A stretch of 43,147 nt of DNA from an uncultured Porphyromonas sp. (lineage in GTDB: Bacteria > Bacteroidota > Bacteroidia > Bacteroidales > Porphyromonadaceae), in assembly GCF_938046015.1 (NCBI RefSeq), contig NZ_CALIXW010000005.1, positions 1 to 43,147 of the forward strand, in the 5' to 3' direction. A model generated the notes under the pieces. That model was not told the origin of the DNA. It worked only from the letters and a program-made list of their open reading frames with translations, and made no database searches. The stretch's first letter is position 1; every line of letters begins with the position of its first letter. Of the stretch, positions 1-8,806 are shown one piece after another. The position numbers and the translations under genes were made by a program.

Positions 1-30
1 CGCCCCCAGCAGTCACAGCTGCTGGGGGCG
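1..30 (-). terminator. Hairpin downstream of the amidohydrolase gene
   Basis: Positions 1-12 and 19-30 are a perfect 12-bp inverted repeat (CGCCCCCAGCAG / CTGCTGGGGGCG) around a 6-nt loop. It lies 30 bp beyond the stop of the minus-strand operon. The window edge hides any T-tract on the minus strand, so a terminator role is inferred from position and stem strength. Confidence 0.6.
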
Positions 31-60
31 AGGGCCTTTATCAGAGGTGTGAGGTAGGGG

Positions 61-1332
61 CTACTTGCGCCCGAAGAGGCGATCCGCGACCTCCCGAGCC
101 TCGGCGATGATCTGCTCCTGCCCGGGGACGTGGCGGTGACGCATGCGGATGACGCCGTCGATGATGACGGTGTCGACGCAGCTCGAGCCCGAGGTGGCGT
201 AGACGAGGTTGGAGGTAAGGTTATTCAGCGGCACGAGCTCGGGGACGTTGAGGTCCACGAGCGAGAGGTCGGCGAGCATCCCCTCAGCGATACGCCCCGC
301 CTTGAGGCCGAGGATCTCGGCACCACCGACGGTCGCCGAGTGGTAGATGTCGGCAGCCTTCGTCGCCGTGGGGCTGAAGCGCCAAGCCTTCCCGAGGAGC
401 GACGCGAGCTTCATGGCGATGACCATGTCCAGATTGTTGGACGAGGAGCAGCCATCGGTCCCGATGCCGAGCTTGATGCCACGGCGCTTCATCTCCTCGT
501 ACTTGAAGGTGTAGCCGCTGCAGAGCTTCATGTTGGAGGCGGGATTGTGTACGACGCTGACCCCGTGCTCGGCCAGCAGGTCCATCTCCTCATCGTCGAC
601 CCACACGACATGGGCGATGACGAGGTGCGGGCTGAGGATGCCGAGCTGGTGGAGGTAGCGCACAGGCGTGGTGCCGTGTAGGCGGACGCAGTCGTCGACC
701 TCGCCCTTGGTCTCCGCTAGATGCAGGTTGATCTTGACGTCATGCTCTACGGCGAAGCGATGGCAGAACTGCAGTTGCTCGCCGCTCACCGTATAGATGG
801 CATGTGGCCCGAGGGTGAAGGTGACGCGGTCGCTGAGCTCCTTGAAGGCCTCGTAGTACTCGTAGCTACGCTTGCGATCGAGGGCTGCACGCTCCGCTCC
901 GCCCTGGTCGAAGAGGGTGTAGGAGAGGTGGGCTCTGAGGCCGAGCTCCTCGACGGCGCGCGCCGTCTCCATAGGGTACATGTACATGTCGAGGAAGCAG
1001 GTCGTCCCCGAGCGAAGCATCTCGAGGCAGGCGAGCTTAGCCCCTACATAGACGTCATGCTCGGTCATCTTGGCCTCCACAGGCCAAATGTAGTCCTGCA
1101 GCCACTCCATCAGCGGTAGGTCGTCTCCATAGCCGCGGAAGAGGGTCATCGCCGCATGGGTATGCGTGTTGATGAAGCCTGGGATGGCTGCCTTGTCACG
1201 ACCGCTGAGGATCTCGGCACCCTCGGGGGGATCGATGTGTGGGGCGATACGCTTGATGTACTTGCCCTCGATGAGGATATCGGTGATCTGGTCCTCCAGG
1301 AGCACCTGCTTGATGAGTAGGGACATAGGCAC
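61..1332 (-). CDS. Amidohydrolase, MTA/SAH deaminase-like
   Basis: This is a 423-residue metal-dependent amidohydrolase of the cytosine-deaminase/MtaD branch. Such enzymes deaminate 5'-methylthioadenosine or S-adenosylhomocysteine, or related purines, in the cytoplasm. The metal-site pattern is intact: HTH at residues 57-59 followed by AAMTLFRG, His204 and Glu207 in HLAET, His241, and Asp293 in GTDGC. Length fits the family (about 420-440). The GTG at 1332 shares one base with the TAG of the upstream M20 gene, and an ATG six bases later gives an alternative start, so the two genes are translationally coupled. It is the last gene of the minus-strand block and is followed by a strong hairpin. 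Substrate cannot be fixed from sequence; chlorohydrolase or guanine deaminase-like activity is the alternative. Confidence 0.85.
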   Translation of the reverse strand: MPMSLLIKQVLLEDQITDILIEGKYIKRIAPHIDPPEGAEILSGRDKAAIPGFINTHTHAAMTLFRGYGDDLPLMEWLQDYIWPVEAKMTEHDVYVGAKLACLEMLRSGTTCFLDMYMYPMETARAVEELGLRAHLSYTLFDQGGAERAALDRKRSYEYYEAFKELSDRVTFTLGPHAIYTVSGEQLQFCHRFAVEHDVKINLHLAETKGEVDDCVRLHGTTPVRYLHQLGILSPHLVIAHVVWVDDEEMDLLAEHGVSVVHNPASNMKLCSGYTFKYEEMKRRGIKLGIGTDGCSSSNNLDMVIAMKLASLLGKAWRFSPTATKAADIYHSATVGGAEILGLKAGRIAEGMLADLSLVDLNVPELVPLNNLTSNLVYATSGSSCVDTVIIDGVIRMRHRHVPGQEQIIAEAREVADRLFGRK

Positions 1333-2696
1333 TAGTGCTGGGGATAGATCTTGTAGAACTCGGCGACGGCCTCGATGCCCTTGTAGAAGACATCGAGCGG
1401 CATGTTTTCATTGGGCGAGTGGATAGCGTTGCTCTCCAGCCCGAAGCCCATGAGGATGGTCTTGATACCGAAGACACGTTCGAAGGCTGCGATGATGGGG
1501 ATGCTCCCGCCACGGCGTACGGCCAGCGGACGCTTGCCGAAGGCTACGCCTACAGCCTCCTCAGCAGCCTTGTAGGCAGGTAGGTCGATGGGGCAGAGGT
1601 AGGCCTCACCGCCGTGCATCGGGGTGACCTCGACACGGACATACTTAGGTGCGATGCTCTTGATGTAGTCGATGAAGGCCTGGCTCACCTGGTGGTGATC
1701 CTGGTTCGCTACGAGGCGGCAGGAGACCTTGGCGTAGGCCTTGGAGGGGAGGACGGTCTTGGAGCCTTCGCCCTGGTAGCCGCCCCAGATGCCGCAGACG
1801 TCGAAGCTCGGGCGGCAGCTATTGCGCTCCAGCGTGTGGTAGCCCTTCTCGCCGAAGAGGGCGTCGACGTCGAGGAACTTCTTGTACTGTTCCTCGTCGA
1901 AGGGGATCTGGGCGATCATGGCGCGCTCCTCGTCCGTCAGGTCGACGACCGCGTCATAGAAGTGGGGGATGGTGATGCGCCCGTCGGCGTCCTGCACCTG
2001 GGCGATGAGCTTGCAGAGCTCGTTGATGGGATTGGCCACCGCGCCGCCGAAGTGACCCGAGTGCAGGTCGTGGTTGGCACCCGTCACCTCGATCTGCCAG
2101 TAGGCTAGCCCGCGTAGCCCCGTGGTGAGCGAGGGCGTCTCGGCGCTGACCATGCTGGTATCGGAGACGATGATGTTATCGGCGCGCAGCATCTCGAGGT
2201 GCTCGCGGCAGAACTGCTCGAGGTGCGTCGAGCCGATCTCCTCCTCGCCCTCGAAGAGGAACTTTACATTGCAGCGCACCAGCCCTAGCGCTAGTGCCGT
2301 CTCGAAGCCCTTGACCTGGATCATCGACTGGCCCTTGTCGTCGTCGGCGCCACGTGCCCAAATGTGGCCGTCGCGTACCTCGGGGGCGAAGGGCTCGCTC
2401 TTCCATAGCTCGAGGGGCTCGGGGGGCATGACGTCGTAGTGGGCGTAGACGAGGATGGTGGGGAGCTTGGGGTCGAGCTCGTAGTGCCCGAAGACGATGG
2501 GGTTGCCCGCCGTCTGGTAGATCTCGACGGTCTGGACGCCGAGGCTGCGGAGGTGGTCACGCCAGTGCTCGGCACAGCGCTGCATATCGCTCTTGTGCTC
2601 GCTCTTGGCGCTGACGCTGGGGATACGGATGAGGGCGAAGAGATCCTCGAGGAAGCGTGCCTGGTGCTGCTGGATGAATTCCTTGATCTGGCTCAT
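1332..2696 (-). CDS. M20-family metallopeptidase (dipeptidase)
   Basis: This 454-residue cytosolic di-zinc peptidase belongs to the M20A/carnosine-dipeptidase-like group. The zinc and catalytic motifs are visible: YAHYDV with His86 and Asp88, ADDDKGQ with the bridging Asp near 119, and EGEEEIGS with general base Glu152 and ligand Glu153. A C-terminal His lies in the SNAIHSPNE segment. A lid/dimerisation domain starts near residue 200 (TGLRGLAYWQIEV). There is no signal peptide. Expected role is hydrolysis of dipeptides or N-acyl amino acids, which fits an asaccharolytic, peptide-using bacterium. It lies 36 bp downstream of the FHA gene and its stop overlaps the start of the amidohydrolase gene. 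Exact substrate is unknown. Confidence 0.88.
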   Translation of the reverse strand: MSQIKEFIQQHQARFLEDLFALIRIPSVSAKSEHKSDMQRCAEHWRDHLRSLGVQTVEIYQTAGNPIVFGHYELDPKLPTILVYAHYDVMPPEPLELWKSEPFAPEVRDGHIWARGADDDKGQSMIQVKGFETALALGLVRCNVKFLFEGEEEIGSTHLEQFCREHLEMLRADNIIVSDTSMVSAETPSLTTGLRGLAYWQIEVTGANHDLHSGHFGGAVANPINELCKLIAQVQDADGRITIPHFYDAVVDLTDEERAMIAQIPFDEEQYKKFLDVDALFGEKGYHTLERNSCRPSFDVCGIWGGYQGEGSKTVLPSKAYAKVSCRLVANQDHHQVSQAFIDYIKSIAPKYVRVEVTPMHGGEAYLCPIDLPAYKAAEEAVGVAFGKRPLAVRRGGSIPIIAAFERVFGIKTILMGFGLESNAIHSPNENMPLDVFYKGIEAVAEFYKIYPQH

Positions 2697-2732
2697 GATA
2701 CTGTTGTACTTTAGGGTAGTGATAGGGGGAGA

Positions 2733-3275
2733 TCAGCTGATGTCGGCCTCCTCCTCGAGGGGCTGATCGCTGAAGATGATGCTGGTGGCGCCGAGGGTGA
2801 TGACGTCGCCACTCTGGAGATAGACGGACTCGCGGGGGCCGAGGATCTGCCCGGAGACGAAGGTGCCCACGTGGCTATCGTCGTCGGAGAGGGCGAAGCG
2901 TAGGGCGCCCGTCTTGCCTTGGGTGACCTTGATGATGGCGTGATGCCTGTCCATGCTGGGGTCGCTCGTGATGATGGGGATATCGGTCTCGGTGTCCTTG
3001 TTGCGGCGGCCGATGCGATTGGTCCCGAGGTAGAGGGGGAAGGTCTGCTTGTAGCCGAAGCCGTTCTCCACCACCAGCAGGTGCCCCACGCTCTCACGCT
3101 CAGGGCGGGGCTGCTTACCCTCCTCCTTGGGGAGGCGTAGCTTGAGGTTGAGCTGATGCGTGCAGCTGGGGCAGACGATGGAGAAGCGCTCCTCACCTCG
3201 CTCACGCAGCTGGCGCAGGCGCTCTGCCGTCAGGACGATGGGGTTGTCACACTTGGGGCAAAAGATCTTCTTCAT
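2733..3275 (-). CDS. Zinc-ribbon plus FHA domain protein
   Basis: This 180-residue protein has two visible modules. Residues 6-38 form a four-cysteine ribbon (CPKC at 6-9, CPSC at 35-38) like zinc-ribbon/MJ0042-type motifs. Residues about 75-170 form a forkhead-associated domain with the conserved IGRR, S-x-x-RHH and GTFVSG elements. FHA domains bind phosphothreonine peptides. I start it at the ATG at 3275 rather than further upstream because that start lies one base after the TAG of the S41 protease gene, behind an A/G-rich stretch, and begins directly with the cysteine ribbon. No transmembrane segment is seen, so it is probably cytoplasmic. Its phosphoprotein partner is unknown and no Ser/Thr kinase gene is present in the window. 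Confidence 0.82.
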   Translation of the reverse strand: MKKIFCPKCDNPIVLTAERLRQLRERGEERFSIVCPSCTHQLNLKLRLPKEEGKQPRPERESVGHLLVVENGFGYKQTFPLYLGTNRIGRRNKDTETDIPIITSDPSMDRHHAIIKVTQGKTGALRFALSDDDSHVGTFVSGQILGPRESVYLQSGDVITLGATSIIFSDQPLEEEADIS

Positions 3276-3276
3276 G

Positions 3277-4965
3277 CTACTTCTTTGCTGGGGCACTAAG
3301 GAGCTGGCGGTAGCGGGCGTCGTCGGCCAGGAGCTTGAGGCCCTCGGCGACGACCTTGTCCTCCGTCACGCTGCGCTCGCGGGCTCCGCGGTCGTAGTAG
3401 TAGCGGGTAAGGATGCTCGTCGTCAGCTGGCGCTCGATGGCGGCCTTGTGGTAGTCGAGGTCGTGCTTGAGGTCGGGGACGAGCAGCGTCTTGAGGCGCT
3501 CGAACTCCGCCTTGCTACGCTCGTAGTAGCCCTCGAACTTAGCTAGGTCCTCCAGTCGCTTCAGCTCCTTGCTGCTCTGACGGTCGTAGTCGAACTTCTT
3601 GTCGATCATGTACTGCGAGAAGTCGGCATAGTCCGCGGTGCTGAGACGGAACTCTAGCGGTGAGGCGATGGTCTTGTGCTGCTGCGTGTAGCGCGTGACC
3701 CAGTCGAAGGCATCATTATTATAGGTCAGGTAGAAGAGCATCGTGGGCAGGCTGTCCGCGGTGACCTTGACGTCGGGGAGGATACCCCCAGCGTCACGTA
3801 CCTCACGGCCTGCACGGGTGTGGAAGACCTGTGTCAGGCTGTCGGGAGTGACCTGCTCGCCCTTGCCCTCACGTACCGAGCGGTAGTTGATACGCTGGAT
3901 GCAGCGACCGCTGGGAATATAGTACTTGGCCGTCGTCAGCTTGATCGTGCCGTCGTAAGGGAGCTGCATCGTCGTCTGCACAAGCCCCTTGCCGTAGCTC
4001 TTCTGACCCATCACGACGGCGCGGTCCATATCCTGCAGGGCGCCGCTGACGATCTCGGAGGCGGAGGCAGAGCTGCCGTCGATGAGGACGACCAGCGGTA
4101 GCTCCGTGTCTAGGGGCTTGGCGGAGGTGCGGTAGGTCATCTCCTGTCGGCTGGATAGGGCACGTCCGCGGGTGGTCACGACGACCTGTCCCGCGGGGAC
4201 GAAGAAGTTCACGATCTTGATCGCCTCGTCGATGAGGCCCCCGCCATTGCCGCGTAGGTCGAGGATGAGGCCCTTGAGCGCCTTGCGTCCCTTCAGGTCA
4301 AGAAGTGCACGCTTGACCTCCTCGGCAGCGGTGTTGGGGAAGCTCGTCAGGGCGATGTAGCCGTAGTCCTTACCTACGATCCCGTAGTAGGGCACGGGGT
4401 TGACCTGTACCTGCTCGCGCTTGAAGGAGAAGAGCTGGGGCTTGGGCGCTCCTGGGCGCTGCACGAGGATGGTGATCTTGCTCCCCGGGCTGCCCTTGAG
4501 GGCGGCGCTCACCAGTTCACTGGTGGAGCGGCGGAAGTCCTTGCCGTCGACCTCGAGGATGATGTCCCCTGCCTTGAGTCCTGCCCTAGCTGCGGGCATG
4601 CCCTCCATAGGGCTGTTGATGATGATGACGCTGTCGGGGCGCTGCGAGATGATGGAGCCTATGCCGCCATATTCGCCTGTGGTCATGAGGCGGAGCTTGT
4701 CGTTGTCCTCGGCGGAGTAATACTCCGTGTAGGGGTCGAGGCTCTCGAGCATGCTCGCCAGCCCGAGGCGGCTGAGCTGCTTGAGGTCGACGCTGTCGAC
4801 GAAGTAGCGGTCCAGCAGCGCCATCGAGGAGCCGAGGACGTCGATCGCCTGCATGTAGTTGTACTTGTTGTCCTGCTTGGGCTGGGCTCCACGGCGCTGA
4901 GCGCTGAGGGGGAGGATGCAGGCTAGGGAGAGCAGCGCGAGGCTAGCTCTATGGAGTAGACGCAT
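3277..4965 (-). CDS. S41-family C-terminal processing protease
   Basis: This is a 562-residue exported serine protease of the CtpA/Prc group. Residues 1-23 are a signal peptide ending in SAQ. The PDZ domain is about 95-170 (GIGSIISQRP, GLKAGDIILEVDG). The protease core holds the Ser/Lys dyad: Ser301 in the SSASASEI motif and Lys326 in GQKSYGKGLVQ. LDLRGNGGG at 236-243 is typical of the family. A C-terminal region of about 180 residues is rich in charged helices. The protease acts in the periplasm on C-termini of exported proteins. The stop lies one base before the FHA gene, implying coupled translation, and the gap to yggS upstream is 46 bp. Confidence 0.92.
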   Translation of the reverse strand: MRLLHRASLALLSLACILPLSAQRRGAQPKQDNKYNYMQAIDVLGSSMALLDRYFVDSVDLKQLSRLGLASMLESLDPYTEYYSAEDNDKLRLMTTGEYGGIGSIISQRPDSVIIINSPMEGMPAARAGLKAGDIILEVDGKDFRRSTSELVSAALKGSPGSKITILVQRPGAPKPQLFSFKREQVQVNPVPYYGIVGKDYGYIALTSFPNTAAEEVKRALLDLKGRKALKGLILDLRGNGGGLIDEAIKIVNFFVPAGQVVVTTRGRALSSRQEMTYRTSAKPLDTELPLVVLIDGSSASASEIVSGALQDMDRAVVMGQKSYGKGLVQTTMQLPYDGTIKLTTAKYYIPSGRCIQRINYRSVREGKGEQVTPDSLTQVFHTRAGREVRDAGGILPDVKVTADSLPTMLFYLTYNNDAFDWVTRYTQQHKTIASPLEFRLSTADYADFSQYMIDKKFDYDRQSSKELKRLEDLAKFEGYYERSKAEFERLKTLLVPDLKHDLDYHKAAIERQLTTSILTRYYYDRGARERSVTEDKVVAEGLKLLADDARYRQLLSAPAKK

Positions 4966-5011
4966 AGGTGAGAGGTCTATTAGCTGAATATAAAGGGAGG
5001 AGTAGGCTACA

Positions 5012-5704
5012 TCAGTGCCGCTCCCCGAAGAGTGCCGAGCCGATACGTACGTGCGTGGCCCCCTCCTCTAGGGCTAGGGGGTAGTCCCCACTCATGCCCA
5101 TGGATCGGATGGTGAAGCGCTCGCTGTCGACCCATCCCGAGCGGAGGAGCTGCTCGTGGAGCTCGGCCACGCGGGCAAATTCCCCCCGTACCTGGGCGCT
5201 GTCCTCGGTATTGCTGGCCATAGCCATCAGTCCGCATAGCTCGATGCCTCGGTAGTGCTCGGGCTCGTGGTGGATACGCTCGACGAGCTGCAGGAGCTCC
5301 TCGGGGCTGAAGCCGCTCTTGGTCTCCTCCTCGGCCACGTAGACCTCGAGGAGGATGGGGATACGACGGCCCACGCGCTGTCCCTGGCGGTTGATCTCCT
5401 CGAGCAGTCGCTCGGAGGTCACGCTCTCGATCATGTGGATGAAGGGGGCGAGGTACTTGACCTTATTGGTCTGCAGGGGGCCGATGAAGTGCCAGACGAT
5501 GTCGGGGCAGTCGGCGGCTAGGGCCTCATGCTTGGCCACGAGCTCCTGTACGCGGCTCTCGCCGAAGAGGCGCTGCCCCAGCTCGTAGCTGAGGCGCACG
5601 TAGTCGGCGGGGTGGAACTTCGATACCGCCACCAGCTCGGCGCGCCCTGCGAGGCTTGCGCGGACTTCGCTGAGTCGTGCGGCTAGTTCGTCTTTACTTA
5701 GCAT
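5012..5704 (-). CDS. YggS-type PLP homeostasis protein
   Basis: This is a 230-residue member of the PLPBP/YggS/Alr-N family, a single TIM-barrel protein that binds pyridoxal 5'-phosphate without known enzymatic activity and influences B6 and amino-acid homeostasis. The PLP lysine is Lys29 in the conserved AVSKF motif. FGESRVQE, HFIGPLQTNK and the C-terminal SMGMSGDYPLALEEGATHVRIG-type signature regions are all present, the last including SMGMSGD. Length is normal. The first 11 bp overlap the end of the DUF4494 gene, and the S41 protease gene follows 46 bp later, so it belongs to the same operon. Confidence 0.92.
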   Translation of the reverse strand: MLSKDELAARLSEVRASLAGRAELVAVSKFHPADYVRLSYELGQRLFGESRVQELVAKHEALAADCPDIVWHFIGPLQTNKVKYLAPFIHMIESVTSERLLEEINRQGQRVGRRIPILLEVYVAEEETKSGFSPEELLQLVERIHHEPEHYRGIELCGLMAMASNTEDSAQVRGEFARVAELHEQLLRSGWVDSERFTIRSMGMSGDYPLALEEGATHVRIGSALFGERH

Positions 5705-6155
5705 CCTTGGCTGGTGCTACATACTGGTAGACGTCCATGATCTGCGTCTCGGTGATCGAGGCGAGCTCATAGGCCGAGAGCTGCCCGTCCATCTGGGCGG
5801 TGAGCTCCTTGACGGCTCCCTGTAGGCTGTCGCTCTTGACGATCATCTGTGCGGCGGTACGCTTCTCCTTGCCGCTCTTCTCGTCGACGGTGATGAAGTT
5901 CACCTTGGCGCGGTAGTAGCGGTCGTGGTCTGGGTCCTCGCTGAGAAAGAGCTCCGCGATGCGGGCGCGGCGTATGTTCACTACCTCGAGGTCGCCGCCG
6001 CCGATGGCTGCGAAGGGTGTCACCTCCTCGATGATGCGCTTCTCTGCCTCTGTGAAGCTGAGGGCATCTACCAGGTAGCTCTCTGATACCTTAGCCGTAC
6101 CTAGGTTGTCCGTCTGTCGCTCGTAGGACACCTTGCATTCAAACCAATAGTTCAT
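5694..6155 (-). CDS. DUF4494 family protein
   Basis: This 153-residue protein has the opening MNYWFECKVSYERQ and the FTEAEKRI segment characteristic of DUF4494, a small Bacteroidota-restricted family of unknown function. It has no signal peptide or membrane segment. It overlaps the yggS gene by 11 bp. That tight coupling to a PLP-binding protein is a context clue only. The upstream ligase gene ends 64 bp before its start. Confidence 0.85.
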   Translation of the reverse strand: MNYWFECKVSYERQTDNLGTAKVSESYLVDALSFTEAEKRIIEEVTPFAAIGGGDLEVVNIRRARIAELFLSEDPDHDRYYRAKVNFITVDEKSGKEKRTAAQMIVKSDSLQGAVKELTAQMDGQLSAYELASITETQIMDVYQYVAPAKDAK

Positions 6156-6219
6156 CTTGGGTATGTCTTAGTCTTTGTGAGTCTATATATAATGTATGTA
6201 GCTAACGCAGCAGCTGGGG

Positions 6220-8043
6220 CTATTCGGCATACAGGCTAGCGATGGCCTCGGCAAAGTGCTCGTTGATGACCTTGCGGCGGATCTTGAGCGTGTTGGTTAG
6301 CTCGCCTCGCTCGAGGCTAAAGGGCTCGGTCAAGAGGACGAAGCGCTTGACCTTCTCGTACTGAGCGACTGTGCTCAGCGCCTGCTCGATGTGGGTGGTC
6401 ATCAGTCGGTGCACCTCGTGATCGACCGCCAGAGCCTCGTCGCTCTGCGTCATATCGACCCCGCGGGCCTCGGCCTCGCGCCTGAGCAGCTCCCAGTTGG
6501 GGTAGATCAGTGCGCTGACGAACTTGTAGCCGTCGCCGATGATGGCTACCTGCTCGACGATGGGGTCTAGGGTAAGCATCCCCTCCAGCATCTGCGGGGC
6601 GATGTACTTACCGTTAGCCGTCTTGAAGAGGTCCTTGATGCGCTCGGTGAAGTAGAGGACGTCGCCCTCCAGGCGACCAGCGTCTCCGGTGCGGAAGTAG
6701 CCGTCCTCGGTGAAGGCCTCAGCATTGGCCTCCTCATTGTTGTAGTAGCCCTGCATCACGCTAGGCCCCTTGATGAGGATCTCGCTCGTCTCGGGGTCAA
6801 TGCGTACCTGTAGTGTGGGCATAATGGTGCCGACACTCGTCGGGTCGAAGCCCACCAGCGGACAGGAGCTGACCGTGGCGGTGCTCTCCGAGAGACCGTA
6901 GCCGAGGCAGATGGGCACGCCAATCGAGCGCATGAAGCGGTAGATCTCGACCGAGAGCGCAGCGCCAGCCGTGGGGAAGAACTTGCCGCGCTGGATCCCA
7001 ATCGCCTGCTTGACCTTCATGAAGAGGGTGTGGTCATAGAGTTTGAAGAGGGCTGTAAGCCACAGCGGAGGACGCTTGCCCTCGTTGACGTAGTCGAAGA
7101 AGTAGCGCTCCCCGATGCGTATCGCGTGGCGCATGATGCTGCGGATGGGGCTGGGGGACTGGTCGATCTTCTGCTGTACGCCTGCGTAGACCTTCTCCCA
7201 GAAGCGAGGTACATTGCTCATCATCGTGGGGCGCACCTCGGGCAGGGCCTCGAGGATCTTCTTGGGGTCGCTCAGTACGGCTACGCAGCAGCCCATGCTG
7301 AGGCAGAGGTAGCACCAGGCCTTCTCGAGGATGTGGTTGAGCGGGAGGAAGCACATCGAGGTGTCGCGGGGCGACATGAAGGGATACTTCAACTGGTGAG
7401 CGTACATCTGCTCGATGAAGTTGCTGTGATGTAGCAGTACGCCCTTGCTGCGCCCTGAGGTGCCCGAGGTGTAGATGATGACGGCTAGATCACTCGCCAG
7501 CGCCTGGCTGGCGGTGACGTTGGCCTTGTTCTCATAGGCCACGGCATCCCCGCGGCGAATGAACTCATCGTAGTACATGCTGGTCGTGTCGCCAGGGGCG
7601 AGGACGACCTCGGGGTCGATGATGATGAGCTGGCGCAGGACCTCGGAGCGCTGCTGTACCTCGTAGGCATTGTTGTACTGGAACTGTCCGCCGACGAACA
7701 TCGTCGCTACCTGGGCATCTTCGATGACGAACTGCACCTGCTCGGGCGTGCTCGTGGCGTAGAGCGGCACCGAGACGCCGCGCATCATGAAGAGCCCCAG
7801 CTCGGCAGCGATGCCCTCGACGGTGTTCGGGGAGTAGATGCTGACCTTCTCCCCAGGCTGGAGCTGGAGCCAGGCGAAGCCCTTAGCCGCAGCGAGGCAG
7901 CGGTCGGCTACCTGCTCACCCGAGAGCTTGACCCAGCGCCCCGAGACCTTGTCGTGGTAGCGGAGCATGGGCTTATTGGGGTAGCGGAGGCGGAACTGGT
8001 GAGGGTATTCAGCGAGGTGATATTTGGGGTAGGGTGTTGTCAT
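6220..8043 (-). CDS. Long-chain fatty acid--CoA ligase (AMP-forming)
   Basis: This 607-residue ANL-superfamily enzyme activates a fatty acid to acyl-AMP and then acyl-CoA. The phosphate-binding loop YTSGTSGRSKG is at 191-201. The LGYGLSES motif, TGDAG and the hinge region near FTERIKDLFKTANGKY are all present. The acceptor-lysine region near the C-terminus reads LKIRRK. It lacks a signal peptide and resembles the 'AMP-dependent synthetase' FadD15-like group common in Bacteroidota. It is the first gene of the minus-strand block, with a -7 box (TATCTTTG on the minus strand) about 62 bp upstream. Chain-length preference cannot be told from the sequence. Confidence 0.9.
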   Translation of the reverse strand: MTTPYPKYHLAEYPHQFRLRYPNKPMLRYHDKVSGRWVKLSGEQVADRCLAAAKGFAWLQLQPGEKVSIYSPNTVEGIAAELGLFMMRGVSVPLYATSTPEQVQFVIEDAQVATMFVGGQFQYNNAYEVQQRSEVLRQLIIIDPEVVLAPGDTTSMYYDEFIRRGDAVAYENKANVTASQALASDLAVIIYTSGTSGRSKGVLLHHSNFIEQMYAHQLKYPFMSPRDTSMCFLPLNHILEKAWCYLCLSMGCCVAVLSDPKKILEALPEVRPTMMSNVPRFWEKVYAGVQQKIDQSPSPIRSIMRHAIRIGERYFFDYVNEGKRPPLWLTALFKLYDHTLFMKVKQAIGIQRGKFFPTAGAALSVEIYRFMRSIGVPICLGYGLSESTATVSSCPLVGFDPTSVGTIMPTLQVRIDPETSEILIKGPSVMQGYYNNEEANAEAFTEDGYFRTGDAGRLEGDVLYFTERIKDLFKTANGKYIAPQMLEGMLTLDPIVEQVAIIGDGYKFVSALIYPNWELLRREAEARGVDMTQSDEALAVDHEVHRLMTTHIEQALSTVAQYEKVKRFVLLTEPFSLERGELTNTLKIRRKVINEHFAEAIASLYAE

Positions 8044-8104
8044 TGCGACGCGTTACAAGGGTGATCGTGTACCCATCACCGCTCTAGGCGGGGTACTATT
8101 ACTA

Positions 8105-8112
8105 CAAAGATA
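8105..8112 (-). promoter_or_regulatory. -7 box of the acyl-CoA ligase operon
   Basis: On the minus strand the sequence reads TATCTTTG, matching the Bacteroidota sigma-A -7 box TAnnTTTG. It lies about 62 bp before the ligase start. No good TTTG -33 box is visible at the usual distance, so this is a half-supported promoter. Confidence 0.5.
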
Positions 8113-8321
8113 CTGCGATTACTCGGATTTGCTTCGGTCTTGTTTCCGTCCTCTAGAGCGTTTTCTATACCTATTATATAGGAGCACTTCTCTCATGCTG
8201 CGGGATGTTCCTAGTGCCTTGTCTTGGTCGTGTGTCCCCCATCAGGTAGCTGCTGCTTGCTCAGGCTGTCTCTGGAGAGAGCTTCGTCTGCGTGGCAGCT
8301 GTGGGCTAAGGAGGCGTGCGC

Positions 8322-8403
8322 TGAAGGATATCCGTCAGCGCCTTGAGGGGCGTCTGTGAAGCGGCTGACTGATACCCGTGGAGCAGCTGAGGGATATCGG
8401 TCA
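8322..8403. repeat. Intergenic palindromic array A (4 units, 22-bp period)
   Basis: Four 16-bp units start at 8322, 8344, 8366 and 8388: TGAAGGATATCCGTCA, TGAGGGGCGTCTGTGA, TGACTGATACCCGTGG and TGAGGGATATCGGTCA. Exactly six bases separate them (gcgcct, agcggc, agcagc). The family consensus is the palindrome TGAGGGATATCCCTCA. The array lies in the 763-bp gap between the divergent ligase and rplM genes, about 185 bp upstream of the rplM promoter. Confidence 0.85.
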
Positions 8404-8587
8404 GCGTGCCCCGAGCAAGGAGCGGGTGGAGTGGGGGATAGGGAGGCCTTAGCTCAGGGGCTGCTTGTGACGATTCGAGGAGACTGTTTGGAGGGGTAGG
8501 CGAGTATGTGGAGGTACCACTGAGCCAGGCGGGAGGGCGAGGCGAAGATGTGGAAGTCGCGAGGCTTAGGCTCGTGCTGTGGGTGGG

Positions 8588-8618
8588 CTATTGCTGCGCG
8601 CTTGTTTTTTTGTATCTT
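8588..8618 (+). promoter_or_regulatory. Promoter of rplM-rpsI
   Basis: A perfect Bacteroidota -7 box TATCTTTG (8611-8618) is preceded at 19 bp by ATTG (8588-8591), a three-of-four match to the -33 TTTG. A transcript starting near 8625 would have a leader of about 180 nt before rplM. Confidence 0.75.
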
Positions 8619-8671
8619 TGTGCGCTGTTTATCAAATAGTACCCCTACGAATCCGCCTACTGAGGGTGGCT

Positions 8672-8730
8672 GCTCTCCCGAAACGGAGAGCGCACTCGTG
8701 CGAGATCAGTGTCCAATCTGTATGATCTCG
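8672..8730 (+). promoter_or_regulatory. Structured leader of rplM-rpsI (two hairpins)
   Basis: Two inverted repeats follow the promoter. GCTCTCC (8672-8678) pairs with GGAGAGC (8685-8691) around CGAAAC, and CGAGATCA (8701-8708) pairs with TGATCTCG (8723-8730). They sit in the approximately 180-nt leader of a ribosomal-protein operon, the usual place for autogenous control by L13 or S9. An L13 leader class in Bacteroidia has, to my knowledge, been predicted by comparative genomics; membership here is inference. Confidence 0.5.
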
Positions 8731-8806
8731 TCGCGGCTGTATGGTCATCCAAGGCTGGAGTGGGTCGTGGGTTTGTCTAACTTAATCATTATTAACAACA
8801 GAAGTA

